Of a stretch of DNA of 64,000 bases, positions 36,324 through 47,960 are shown in pieces; the first letter of the stretch is position 1; each line of letters begins with the position of its first letter. The stretch is taken from contig OU612065.1 in NCBI GenBank assembly GCA_914767715.1, positions 32,240,001 to 32,304,000 of the forward strand. Reading direction: 5' to 3'. This stretch comes from Membranipora membranacea. Taxonomy: Eukaryota; Bryozoa; Gymnolaemata; Cheilostomatida; Membraniporidae. The notes under the pieces were generated by a model. The model did not search any database. It worked only from the letters and a program-made list of their open reading frames with translations, and was not told the DNA's origin. The translations under genes were made by a program, and so were the position numbers.

Positions 36324-36380
36324 TAGCCTTGTCACGCGCCTCTTTTTTGTTTGTGGGAAAGTGGCCATGTGACAAGGCTA
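36324..36380. repeat. Short inverted repeat (TAGCCTTGTCAC / GTGACAAGGCTA)
   Basis: Perfect 12-bp arms separated by 33 bp, in intron 2 of the OATP pseudogene. It could be a MITE remnant or a chance stem-loop. Confidence 0.4.
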
Positions 36381-37051
36381 AGGTGATTAAAGGAAACGCA
36401 ATAGAATTGATGTTCGATCTTTTCATGAAACTACAACTTTTCTACATTGACTGCTGCAACAGAATGGTTCAGACAGATAGCTGATAGATATTATATTTTT
36501 ATCTCCAGGAAATGGTGCTATTCCCATGTAAATATCTCTAAATTAGCTAAAGCTTATTAAGCGCTAAATAGAATATATTAAGTCACCCTAAATATTTTGA
36601 TGCGATTCATTATGCTACAACTATATTTGAACAAACAATCTCTAATCCTACAGTGTTCAATCTAAAAACTTTCCTTCTAATTTGTTGGATAAGTTGTTAT
36701 GTGAGTTCTGGTATCCCTATTCTCCTTTATTTTTGAAATCAACCAACAATTTGAATTTTGCAGGTAATTTTTGTTGGATACTATGGAGGTAAAGGACATC
36801 AGCCTAGATTTATAGCCTCGTCAGCTTTAGCTATGGGTGTTAGCTGCCTCATCATGTCCCTGGGTCATTTCACTTCACCTCCAAATGAACCAGAGATCAG
36901 TACATTCTCCCTTATGTGCCAGCCAAGTAACAGCGAGTGTAGTCTGTGTCAAGGTTTATGTTTTGTGATCATCAAGACAGCGTGATTGAATAGTCTGCTA
37001 TTGTTTTGTCGAGAGTGTACATTTATATCCTCTACAATCTAGCCAATTCCT

Positions 37052-37135
37052 ATCGCTAAGGCAACCAAAATTTGCCACCCATGCTTCGGGATGTGTTGTG
37101 AGATAACACACCTGGTTTCTTTTAATCAACCATGT
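37052..37135 (+). repeat. SINE-A 3' fragment in OATP intron
   Basis: TAAGGCAACCAAAATTTGCC, CATGCTTCGGGATGTG and TTTTAATCAACC match the reverse of the SINE-A 3' end. The fragment is present in both palindrome arms (see 63832-63890), so it inserted before the duplication. Confidence 0.6.
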
Positions 37136-38668
37136 CGCATTGTAGATACAATTTGCCACAACTTAAAGCAATATTGACAGATGACAATTACCCTGTATAC
37201 GTATGCTTCAATACCTTTGCATCCCTTTTTGGCTAACTGTGCTCTGCTACATTATTTCAGGCAGCACCACAGAATGTTATCCAGAATTAACCGAGAAGCA
37301 GAGTGTTGGCTATCAGTTTATTCTCCTCCTGATTGGACAGCTCATCAACGGCTATACATCTGCTGTACTTGTCACACTAGGAGTAACTTACATTGATCAG
37401 AGTCTACCCGCTGAAGTCGCCCCTCTTTATGTCGGCATGTAGAATGTTTATTTCTAAATGAAGTAGAAGATTATAACTTTGATGTTGTGGCAAATTTCTA
37501 AACCGATAAATTTTAACATTTTTACTGCCTAATTAATACTAAGAAGCCTTGATTTTTCTTGCTTATCGATGGGGTTAATATGTGGGCATAAAAAGTGTTA
37601 TTATTATTATCATAGCATATTGGTGTGATAAAAACAACACATTCCAGGTAGCCCTTAGCCTTTATGTCTCTTATCACTGCAGGTATAATGGTGGGGGGCT
37701 CCGTAGTCGGCCCAGCTATTGGCTTTATAGGTGGGGGAGCTCTCATTAAGCTATATGTTAACTTCCCTCAGCAGCCACCAGAGTAAGTAACAGCTAGGCA
37801 TTTCTTTTAAAAATAATCACCTGGTAACAAATATCACATATGATGAAATTTGATGTTCTTGCTTGATAAGTGAGTGAAGTATTTCGTGGTTATGACAAGA
37901 TATACAGTTAATACATCAACAATATCAGACATTAAAGTCAATGATCACCAACTTGATGAAACTGTCAGTAGAATTTTATGTTGGATGATGCCCAGTTTTA
38001 TTCTGTTCGTAGTGGTTTAACAACTGACCACCCTGCCTGGGTCGGAGCATGGTGGCTCGGTTGGATTATCTCATCCGTACTCTGCTTCATCAATGCTCCG
38101 ATTATATCCTGCTTCCCAAAAGAACTCCCTGGTATGTATTCACCAAACAGTTAAGGTGCTTGAGATTCGATTAAAGGGTCATAGTTTTTTTCCACCTATG
38201 GTGCCAGCTGGAGTCAGTTCCTGTTTGGAGTGTCCACGGTCTTTCACCCTAGCCTACCACATAAAATTTATCTTATCGCTTTTTTGGGTGCTTTCATCAA
38301 CGTCAATGAGGATTTTGACCCTAATAGGCAAATTTGTTATTAGCATTCTTTCAACACCACCCTCCCCAAAAGTTTAAATGCACCAAAGAGTTGCATTCAG
38401 ATAAACATCAGCTGAAATAATATTTTTTCTTTGGATAAACATCAAACAATACAAATTCATAATAATAATGGAAGCACTGAATGGAAATATCACAATGCTA
38501 ATATTTTACTGTTTTCAGTTAACCTGTTTCTGTAGATTGTTGCAGGCCTTTGTGCACCTATTTAAAATCAAGCCCAGAATGACGAAACCAGTTTTTGTTT
38601 TCTGACTAAGTTCCTTGTCACTTGCTGACATTAACCCTAGTCTAATAATGAATTATCATAGATATCCA

Positions 38669-38961
38669 GGGGCTGGTTTCAGTGGTTTTTATGTCTATTG
38701 TCATTGCAGATTAATTACACTGTGATGAATCGTAATTTGTCATAAATTACAATACTATTCAATAAATTAGCATATCTTACATATGAAATTGCATGGTGGC
38801 TGAGTGATAGCCGTCTAAAACAGAACAGCCAAGATTCGGCTTAGGATAAGCTATGAGTGTGTTAAATTTATCCCAATTGAAACCCGATTTGGTGAGTGGC
38901 TGAGCTTTAGCTGGCCTGTAGCTGTGAAAGCACGGCTAAATATCTAATTGAAACCAGCCCC
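38669..38961. mobile_element. MITE in OATP intron 6 (TIR GGGGCTGGTTTCA)
   Basis: The ends GGGGCTGGTTTCAGT and ATTGAAACCAGCCCC form imperfect inverted termini around 293 bp of non-coding DNA. A remnant with the same terminus (ATTGAAACCAGCCCC) lies at the matching point of the right arm, about 62278-62294. Flanking duplications are not clear. Confidence 0.6.
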
Positions 38962-39603
38962 AGGTTCATTTAGCTTACTGCCCTGATAACACTTTGGAAA
39001 CTAACCTTCTTAGGAATTTCAAGGTCATGTCGCATACGGAAATTTCTTCTAAATGGTTACTTATTTCTACCGAAAGGCACAGCAGAGATAAGAGCAAATA
39101 AGGTATCACAAGCACATAACGATGGTACAGAGAAGGTCGTCAACAAAGCTGACTTTGGTCTCACACTTAAAGATCTGCCCAAAGCTACCTGGTAAGAATA
39201 CTACACGGTTGTAGACAGTGCTTATTCTGGGATGTTTTAAATCACTTGTTAGCAGTGCTGTTTGTTTGGTTGAGATCAAGTTTCACTGTGCCTACTACCC
39301 AAAATATCTGATTTAATTGATGACACTTTGCTGCATTCACCAGAAGGTCTCTTATCGCTTCAATCTTAGCTACTAAAATACATAACAGCGTCAGGGCAAG
39401 GATATAGGACACCTTGCAACCTTGTCTTGGTACTGCGTTTTAATTTACATGTATAGAGCATTTTTCCATAATCATCACTTGTGTATCTCTGGCAGCAAAA
39501 ATATTATTGCAGCTTTTTGTTTCAGACATGAGACAGGAACTGATTTAATTATTTTTTATTTATTTCAGGTTTCTATTGAAGAAACCAGCTTTTCTTTTTG
39601 TAT

Positions 39604-40054
39604 CCACTGTTCATATCAAAGCTTTGCCATTACAATGAACAAAAAAAAGTCAAATTTTTCGCTCAAGGACATTATTGAATGATGTAACCTCCTTTAAAGT
39701 GCGAAAATCCAGGGTCTAGAAGGGTCTAAAGTATGTTATCTCCCCTGTTACGGTTTAACGCTTAAATATCTTTGACTTAGCTACCATTGTCCAATACTGT
39801 TTTTTGATAATTTCTAGTGTAAGTAGAGCAGCCTGGTAACTGTCCTAGGTAAGCCCAGGCTAGGCTTACTCTTATACTGTAAGTGGATCATCATTTAAAT
39901 GTGAATCCGTGACAGGGGAGATAACATACTCTAGACCCTTCTAGACCCTGGATTTTCGCACTTTAAATGAGGTTACATCATTCAATAATGTCCTTGTGCG
40001 AAAAATTTGACTTTTTTGTTCATTGTAATGGCAAAGCTTTGATATGAACAGTGG
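39604..40054. mobile_element. Foldback MITE inserted in OATP exon 8
   Basis: Inverted termini of about 125 bp: the left begins CCACTGTTCATATCAAAGC and the right ends GCTTTGATATGAACAGTGG. Both contain CTAGACCCT and CGAAAATCCAGGGTC tracts. The centre holds a second palindrome around CCTAGGTAAGCCCAGGC. The left end falls inside coding sequence, directly after KKPAFLFVS. The continuation of the exon (the next membrane segment) was not found to the right, so the insertion came with or was followed by a deletion. No target duplication could be fixed. Confidence 0.75.
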
Positions 40055-41047
40055 TTGTTTTTTGCTTTCCTAGACACTTTAATTATTTTAAAATAACATA
40101 TTGTCTCGGTATAGGTTTTAACTGGCTAATACAATGTGGTGTGTTGCAGAGAGGTGCTATAAATAGGAAATATATATACATAAGGTTGTTAAGTTACCTA
40201 GTGTGTTTGAAGAGTGGTCTTGGTGTTGGGAGAAAAAAAAAAGTTCAAATTGTTAGCAAGAGATGTAGCATCCTCGTTGGTGGGATAAAAAATACAATAA
40301 ATTATTTCACAAAGCCTTTTATCTTTTACATTATTGCAAAAATGAGACACCCTCCCCCCATAGAACTTCTGTTTACTCAGTAACAACTCCCAGCAACTTG
40401 AAAATGTGCACCAAAAAGTACAACTGACCTAAACTCTGTCAAAATCATTGCTTTGATCATCAAGCAACAATCCCATGATTTCCATTTTTATTCCAGGTAT
40501 CATGTCCACTCTTGGAGCAGTCACAGGGCAAATTTCTGGTGGATATATAGCGAAAAGGATGAAGCTGAGAATGAAGGGCTTGATCCGCCTCACATTGATA
40601 TCTACAGCTATAGTACTGCTCTGCTGCCCGGTATTTTTAGCCAGGTGTCCAACTACTAACATTGCTGGAATTTCAACTGCATACCCGAGGTATGGAATAA
40701 AGGGTATCTAAGATTTGATATAAAAAAACAGATGAACCAGCAGAGACTGATTGACTATAGCCACTACCTGTAAAAAGAGTTTTTTGCTATGTATATTGAA
40801 GTTCTCACTCTAAATCACTTCTGATCATTGGACTTATATGTTACGTGTTTGCAGTCCAACACAGGCATCTGACACTGCTCTCATTGGGCAGTGTCTAGTT
40901 TATAAACTTCATTTCTTTTCAGCAATCTGCAGGAGAGTGGCTCCTTTTCTCCTGACCTTGAGTCAAAGTGTAACATAGACTGTGGATGTAGCAGTAAAAC
41001 ATATGACCCGGTGTGTGCGGATGGTATACAATACTTCACTCCCTACC

Positions 41048-41584
41048 TAGTTTAAGTGCTCAAACGGTGCAAGATGCTGGTAGAGGCATTTCATTATCAA
41101 CCACTTTCTCCCCTCCGTTTAAGTACATACCCATAAAGTGCCACAGTTATGGCCCCCTTCTTTGTGGTGAGACAACTAATAAATTGCTGGCTAGACAACA
41201 CCTGCCACAACACAGTACATTGTAGTAAACCATATAATTCCTCAACCTTACCAAATTTTTGAAGGAAAAATATATTGTCATTCCAAGTCAAAATCGAGCA
41301 ATCCTGGGCACTTGTCAGCATAATGGTATGATGGATATGAAACAATATGTCTTGATTGCCTATACATAACTATTCATTAGCTTGCTTAAAACCTTTTTCT
41401 CTTGTATGACCAGTCTTTTTATCTAGCTCCATCTCAATTTTTACGAAGTTTTTGGAGTTATCCTCTTTAAACATGGTGCCATAACTGTGGCACTTTATGG
41501 GTATCTACTTAAACGGAGGGGAGAAAGTGGTTGATAATGAAATGCCTCAACCAGCATCTTGCACCGTTTGAGCACTTTAAACTA
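41048..41584. mobile_element. MULE-like MITE inserted in OATP exon 10 (9-bp duplication)
   Basis: Inverted termini of about 105-110 bp start TAGTTTAAGTGCTCAAACGG and end in the inverse ...TTTAAACTA. The exact 9-bp direct repeat CTCCCTACC flanks the element at 41039-41047 and 41585-41593. The paired exon in the right arm (61877-62048) reads straight through TTCATTCCCTACCATGCTGG with a single copy, which is a natural empty site. Long termini with a 9-bp duplication are characteristic of Mutator-like elements. No ORF is present. Confidence 0.9.
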
Positions 41585-41620
41585 CTCCCTACCATGCTGG
41601 CTGTAATCACTTCACAGTTG

Positions 41621-42330
41621 TAATGATACTAGACAAGAGGTAGCACAACTTCTTGTTATTCACAATTCTGCCAGACGTATTATATAATTTCTAGAGAACT
41701 TAACCGATCAAATCTATTTTCAGACTCAGAGAAAATACCGAGTAAAATATTATTATTATATAATTTTCACCGGTCACCAATGGTGCTGGAAAGCATGCAA
41801 TCTACTCCGCAACGGTTTGCAAGTGCATGCCAGACCGTCCATAAACAATTTCACTCTAATGTTTGCCTCATTTGCCATTTATGAAAATGACTTGTTCTGT
41901 TGCCCTGTCCCCGTATTATATGCCCGGTCTGACTGATGTACCGCCCTCGGCCTTAGTTCGGATATATATATTATACTTTTTATATGTCAATCATACTGTA
42001 TATAAACGGATGCACGTACGGTTTGAGAAGACTCCGGAGTGCGCTGGTTATAATTAACCATTTTAACTTGAGTAAATAGACCTGTTTTAGTTCTAGATTA
42101 AATACTTTTTATTGGGTACATTTTTGTCTCTTATTATACAAATAATTAAACTGGAATCATCGTTGCAAATCAACTTGAGTATTTAATTTAGTTAGGAGTA
42201 TCAGTAATGAGAAACATGTAAGAAATCACCATCACTCAATACTTGGTGCGCCCTGCGCTGGCCGTGCTACTTGATTACAGGTGGAACGGTCCCACCATCA
42301 TTAAGGGTGCCTACCCACTACAACAGTTGA
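41621..42330. other. Unassigned 710-bp insertion/replacement in the left OATP copy
   Basis: Left-arm sequence loses similarity with the right arm just after CACTTCACAGTTG (41608-41620). It regains it at about 42331 (CCCAATTTCATTCATTGC). In the right arm these two points are only about 35 bp apart, across the end of exon 10 and its splice donor. The 710 bp show no ORF, terminal repeat or duplication I can identify. Confidence 0.6.
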
Positions 42331-42936
42331 GTCCCAATTTCATTCATTGCTCAAAAAACTTACTAATCAACTCTTAGTCGCTGTAACTGAGTGATCAATT
42401 ATTGCTTTCAATGTGTTAAATGTGAAATATTGTTTCGTTACACCAAAAAATATATGTGAAATAAACAGTGCAAATGCCTGGGGGTTATATACAAAAAGTA
42501 CCAGAGATTTTGTTTTTCTGATATAGATTTATCAGAACTGTAGCTGCCCAGAGTTAGTCAAAGAGTATGAGCTGTCAGGAAGTGCCTCTTCTCCTGAGAT
42601 TGCCTCTTCGTCTGTCGTCAAGGCCGGGCATTGTGAAGAGGACTGCTATGTTCTTTACTACGCATTCATCCCTGTCTGTTTTCTTCTCTTCTTTGGCATG
42701 TTCCTAGGATTTGCTCCTTCAACTATAGCCATACTTAGGTAAGCAACATGCGTATATATGGCAAACATCATGATCAAAATTCAAAACTAAATTCTACAAT
42801 GACTTACGAATCAGAAGCTGAACATTTTCAACGGTGCAATATTTAATATCATTGCTTAGACGCATGCATAACATCATTCATTTGGGGGCAACTGCAGACC
42901 GATCTTTGTTTCACCATTGTACTGAGGGATGCATAC

Positions 42937-43209
42937 TAGTGATGGCAAATTGTCAGATTATGGCGAGACAGGACGAGACCGAGACAGCAACAAAATTCGA
43001 GACTGAGACATAAATCGATGCGATAAAATTGAAAGCTGCCACTTTATTGGCATCGGCCAGCCAGGGTTTTTGATTTTTTGGTTTCAGAAAACCCAAAAAC
43101 CGCCGCAAAAACCGTGACAAAACAGAGTTTATGATCAACACGTCTCGGCATTTATCAAGAGTGTCTGTCTCATGAGACCAAGACAGGGACCGAGACTTTG
43201 CCATCACTA
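42937..43209. mobile_element. hAT-type MITE (273 bp) in OATP intron 11
   Basis: The termini TAGTGATGGCAAA and TTTGCCATCACTA are flanked by a perfect 8-bp duplication ATGCATAC at 42929-42936 and 43210-43217. Internal copies of GAGACCGAGACA and its inverse are likely transposase sites. A truncated copy lies at the matching place in the right arm (61441-61522), so it inserted before the inverted duplication formed. Confidence 0.88.
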
Positions 43210-44055
43210 ATGCATACATCTTTCTATCATTCATGACAACTCAAATTGTCATTAGTTTGACCTGATAAAAAGACTTTTACCGATGGCAGAAAGAGTCACA
43301 AGCAGAGACATAACTCAACTCTGTAATGGGCCATAGAAAAATATGACGTCATGAGTGTCCAAACCGTCACTATGTAATAACATACACATGTATTAATTGA
43401 TGAAATTATTGTCTTGGAGATCGATTCTTCAATTTTTTGCAGGGCTGTTCCAGAAAAGCAGAGAACCTATGCAGTATCGCTAGATTGGACCTTCGTCAGA
43501 TTTTTAGGTTAGTCTTGTCTCCAATATTGAGCTGAGCATCAGAAATGGGTTCACCGAGATTAACACTTCTCAATTTGTCATCACAAGCCTTTTCTATTTT
43601 GGAATTGTCTATCCTATGAGCAGCTCCGCAGAGAGTCGTTAGTGCTGTGCCTCTTATGTCAGTAGGTTAGACTTGTTCATCTTAATTTCACCAGGGCCTT
43701 ACATTTAGTTTATACAACAGAAGTGTCAAGTGTTTTCAATGTTTCTTGTTTCTTCACTACTACAGGTACGATACCAGGACTGATAGTACTTGGAGCAGCG
43801 GTTGATGCTACGTGTCTTGTATGGGAGGATAGCTGTGCTGACAAAGGCTCCTGCTGGATATATGATAATGAACAATTATCCTATTACACCACCATCGTTA
43901 TCGCTGTTTTCTCAGCTTTGAAAATGACATTCCTGCTGTTCGCTTTGAACCTTTACAAGCCACAGGAAGAGCACAATGATAAATCTAACATCCCTCCAAA
44001 GGGTCAAGAAAATTCAGATCCAGTAATACCCAACAACAACAATCCAATAACATAA

Positions 44056-45220
44056 AATTCGGTTTGCTCTTTTGATTTCTACTCAAATTTACCACGATAC
44101 AGGGAGTTGTCCCCTTACTATGTGTTTGAGAACGACTCCTATACAAATCCATAAATCCTGTTATTTTCGTTATCAACAGCTAGTAAATCGAATGGCATGT
44201 GACATGTCACAACATCAAAGCAGCCTCAGGTGATATTCACTACACTGATATTATTACATGATCTTTTCATGCTTGATTCTTGGGGCTCTCTGCACACAAA
44301 GCTGTCTTCAATTTCTTCAGAGAAATTATGTGAGGAACGGGTATTGTCGTCCTGCTTTATAAATTGGTTCTAACTATGTTTGTAGTTATGGTTTTAAATC
44401 TTGCATTCCGGACACTTCAAAATGTCACTTTATTGTTGTGTAATTTATTTGTAGTTCTAATTTGGAGTTACCTCCTCTTTCATGCACTGAAGAAAGACAA
44501 GATCGCTCAAATCTATTAAAACGTGGTTCCAATTGGTAATGCTAGCACTCTGGTGAGTACGAGGTATTTAACTTATTAATTTCTAGTGACGAACAGCTGG
44601 TTCCCACTACTCCACAAAGCAATTTACTAAGGGGTTGTTATTGAGCCTGACCTCTTCTTAGCTTCACTAGAAGTTGCCTTCAGGTTGTTTAAGAAAGGTT
44701 CCTGCCGATAACCTGCTAAGACCCCTGTCTTGTTCTAACAGTAAGACTATGCTCTTATACACCACAAAGTCAATATTATCCTTAGATGTTAGTACAACAC
44801 AATCACTATTTATGAATGTGTTCAGGTACGTTTGATATTTTTGTTATTCAACTTAGGTGACTGATTTTAATTATGACTACCTACTTGATCTCTGTATAGT
44901 GCCTGGAAGCCCAATCAGGTAATCAAGGCGGTGTATCAGTATCACAGGCCTCTTAGCCAAGTTAAATTAGCTAAAGACTCCAACCCAATTTCTAGTGAAG
45001 GAAAGAGATATCAGTCTGTGGTCACTCTAAAATTGATGTTCAATTTCTATATTCAATGTTGAATTAATGTTTCACAGATTAGAGGTATCTTATCTTAAAT
45101 CGGTAGCGTCCTACTTCTTTAAAACACAAGAATCTAATCCTAAACTATTATTCGGAAACTTAATCTATTTAACCCCCAAGCAAATATGAATACTAATTAA
45201 TTCTGTTCTGCTTTAACAAT
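44056..45220. other. 3' flank of the OATP pseudogene; hAT fragment at 44283-44336
   Basis: No gene is seen. At 44283-44336 GGGGCTCTCTGCACACAAAG and the following TCTTCAATTTCTTCAGAGAAA match the inverse of 22965-23005 in the hAT element. The match stops abruptly at about 44336 and resumes at 48197. Confidence 0.5.
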
Positions 45221-45224
45221 GATT

Positions 45225-46689
45225 TGTTTTTGATTTGATTTGTATTCATTCAATCATCATGACAGATGGTACAGAATGCGAGCGATGGTATGGCATAGTA
45301 AAAACAACACACTAAAAATTATTTATATACTAGACCGTTGTCATGATAGGTCATGAAAAAATTAAAAAAGCCTTTTCTCCGCCTTTCAGTCCTGCAGAGT
45401 TTTGGCCGAAAAATTTGTATAGCTCGAGAGGATGTTCTGGAATTCTTGTTGAAAAGTAGTTCACTAAAAAGAGGATGTGATTAATTATTCACTATACGCA
45501 GAAAATGTGAATAAGAGATATCAAAAGGAAAATCACAGAGTTTTGGGATGCCTAAGACTGATAATCTATGATCGTATTCTAAATCTGGAAAAATTATCTT
45601 CAGAGCTGCTCTTTGTATTTTCTCAAGTCTGTCGCGGTTATGTTCGCCTAGCAAGGAATACCCGGCCGGAGCAGCATAGCTAAGCTTTGAGCGTATGTTG
45701 CTCAAATAAAAAGCTTTTAAGCCATCACTGTTTAGTCCAATTGTCTTTAGTTTCCTCATTAAAAATAATCTTGAGCTACAAGCTGATACTAAAGAGTCTA
45801 CATGTTTGTTAAAAGACAACTTATTATCAATAAAAACCCCTAAAAATTTTGTGAATGAATTTGGAGAAAAAGATAAATCATCAACCACAACATCTTGTTT
45901 ATAATGATGCTTATGGCTCAAACTAGAGTTCATCACCTCGGTCTTTTCTGGGTTCAGCTGCATGCTATTATCTGCTGCCCATCTTTGAGTGGATATAACT
46001 GCTGGTGACACTGCTGATGTATTGTTATAGTTGGTGACTGACGTATAGAAGGTGGTGTCATCAGCGTATTTAATATGATTGAACCCTTTAGCAGAAAGAT
46101 CATTGGAGTATATGAGCCATAACACGGGGCCCAGCTTGGTTCCCTGAGGGGCGCCCACACTGCTGCATATATAGCTTGATTGCCGATCTCCATACCTGAC
46201 ACATTGCATTCTCATATCTAGAAAGTTTGATATTAGAGAGATGATACGAGGATTGAAGTTGTATCTCTCCATCTTTTCAATGAGAATGGCAGGCTGCAAA
46301 CGGTCGAACGCCTTTGAAAAGTCCATCGCAGCACTTTGGATAAACTTCACGTTAGGATTGTCGAGTTCAGATGTGAAGTCGTCAAGAAGTTTTATTAATG
46401 CATCAACAGTGCCAATGTTTGGTTGGTATGCAAATTGGGCAGGGTCAATTTCGGCTTCAAGCTTCGATCTCATTTTGTTTATTATGACCTCCTCAGAGAG
46501 CTTCCCTAAGTGGAATAAAATTGAGATAGGTCGATAATCCTTGTACTTCGATGGGCAAGCTATTTTAGGGATAGGTCGGATTTGTGCTCTCTTCCACATA
46601 TTGGTAAATTCCGAGGTGTCTAGCATCGAGTTGATGATGTTATGTAAAGGCAGGCATATGTCTTCTTCTAATAGTTCCCAATGATACTT
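45225..46689 (-). mobile_element. 5'-truncated non-LTR retrotransposon (CR1/Jockey-like)
   Basis: On the minus strand the RT reading frame begins abruptly near 46689, next to a 60-bp tandem array. It continues past a TAA at 45481 into a typical C-terminal tail (SHPLFSELLFNKNSRTSSR). It ends in a short repetitive 3' end around GATTGAATGAATACAAATC at about 45230. There are no LTRs. The endonuclease half is missing. The element is absent from the right palindrome arm. Confidence 0.8.
45481..46626 (-). pseudogene. Reverse transcriptase domain of truncated non-LTR element
   Basis: A 381-codon open frame carries RT blocks in order: KDYRPISILFHLGKLSEEVI, QFAYQPNIGTVDAL, MDFSKAFDRL, GAPQGTKLGPVLWLIYSNDL, HIKYADDTTFY (the catalytic YADD), LNPEKTEVM, FTKFLGVFIDNKLSFNKHVD, and the C-terminal IQRAALKIIFP. 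These blocks are typical of CR1-like elements, where RT copies the element RNA at a nicked target. The catalytic aspartates are present. Truncation at the 5' side and the TAA near the C-terminus make it inactive. The frame has stayed open, so the insertion is fairly recent. Confidence 0.85.
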
Positions 46690-46693
46690 CTAA

Positions 46694-46998
46694 ATGATTT
46701 CCGACTTGCTATGATCACAGACGCGAATTACCTGCGTTTAACTGTGAGTCACAATGATTTCCGACTTGATATGAGCACCAACGCGAATAACATGCATTTT
46801 ATGGTGGGTCACAATGATTTCCGACTTTGATATGAGCACCTACGCGAAATACCTGCGTTTATGGTGGGTCACAATGATTTCCGACTTGATATGAGCACCT
46901 ACGCAAATTACATGCGTTTTATGGTGGGTCACAATGATTTCCGACTTTGATATGAGCACCTACACGAAATACCTTGCGTTTAGCGGTGGGTCACAATG
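46694..46998. repeat. Tandem repeat, five units of about 60 bp
   Basis: Units start with ATGATTTCCGACTTG and end with ATGGTGGGTCACA. They differ at a few positions and by one or two bases in length. The array abuts the broken 5' end of the retrotransposon. Confidence 0.85.
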
Positions 46999-47489
46999 AT
47001 TAAACCTCCTAAAGTTAATTTTGAATCCTGTTTCAGAGTGTTGTTATAGTAACAATTAACAACGACTTACTTTAGTTGATTGCAAAATTGCCTTATAAAC
47101 TCTTAGTGAATATGACCTAACGTCTGAGTACCTGACGAACTGTCCCTAATTACTTTGCCAATACTATATGCATAGAAATCAATTACAACAGTATATTCAC
47201 TATTGTTTATTGTTTTGATACTTATAAAAAATGATAATGTAATTCAAATGATACTCACAGTATATATCGGTCCTTAGACTCCACTTTAGTTTTAGCGTTC
47301 CAACAAAGATCTCTGATTTAAAGCTAGCATTTATTAAATCAAAATATAATGTCTTTTACTAGCTATGTAAAAAGTTGACTGTGCTGCTCAAAGAATTAAA
47401 CTGTACTAATTTACCGTTCAAAATTTCGGCCTTTATATAGGTGCCGATTTTTGTGCTGACTCTGCTTGTTGTCGTTTGATTAGCTGTCA
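46999..47489. other. No gene recognised
   Basis: AT-rich unique sequence between two tandem arrays. It is part of the segment that appears to interrupt the hAT copy between 44336 and 48197. Confidence 0.4.
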
Positions 47490-47960
47490 GCGGATTAGTG
47501 GATTAGTGTCTCTTGTGGCTTTGATATATGAAACCGTTCTGTGGTCACGTCACGTGGTACATGGCTGCTATTCCTCAGTCTACCTTCTGGAATTTATTGT
47601 TCTATTTTTGGGCTGACTTTGTTGTTGTTACTCCATGATTAATTACTTCCGTGTCACCCTGAAGATTACTTGGTACTTGGTGCTATGACGTTTTTGGAAA
47701 ACAAAATTCCTGAAGATTCATTGGTACTTGGTACTAGGACGTGTTGTCAGCGGATTAGTGGATTAGTGTCTCTTGTGGCTTTGTTATATGAAATCGTTCT
47801 GTGGTCACGTTACGTGGTATGTTGCTGCTGTTCCTCAGTCTACCCTCTGGAATTGTTGTTCTATTTTTGGGCTGACTTTGTTGTTGTTACTTCCTGGTTA
47901 ATTACTTCTGTGTCACCCTGAAGATTACTTGGTACTTGGTACTATGACGTGTTGGAAAAC
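47490..47960. repeat. Tandem duplication, two units of about 256 bp
   Basis: The unit GTCAGCGGATTAGTGGATTA...ACTTGGTACTTGGTGCTATGACG is repeated from about 47746 with moderate divergence. Open frames across it are by-products. Confidence 0.8.

Larger units (their letters stand above)
35567..44055 (+). pseudogene. OATP/SLCO organic anion transporter, left copy; disrupted
   Basis: Thirteen exons: 35567-35798, 36093-36211, 36764-36953, 37261-37434, 37683-37782, 38013-38131, 39077-39191, 39569-39609 (cut), 40497-40689, 40923-41047 plus 41594-41620 (split), 42527-42738, 43443-43507 and 43766-44055. Family hallmarks are LTSAQSSLIAS (TM2), YIDQSLPAEVAPLYVG, DGLTTDHPAWVGAWWLGW (the OATP signature), LKDLPKATW, the Kazal-type loop CNIDCGCSSKTYDPVCADGI, YQNCSCPELV and GTIPGLIVLGAAVDATC. 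OATPs are 12-TM plasma-membrane exchangers for amphipathic organic anions. Lesions: TAA at 35714-35716 in exon 1, right after RCGYT; a MITE in exon 8 with loss of the following TM segment; a MULE-like MITE in exon 10 and replacement of the rest of that exon. The remaining phases are intact, so the decay is recent or only partial read-outs are possible. Confidence 0.85.

Noticed and set aside
45477-45683. Plus-strand ORF over the retrotransposon
   Set aside because: It is the complement of the RT frame on the minus strand.
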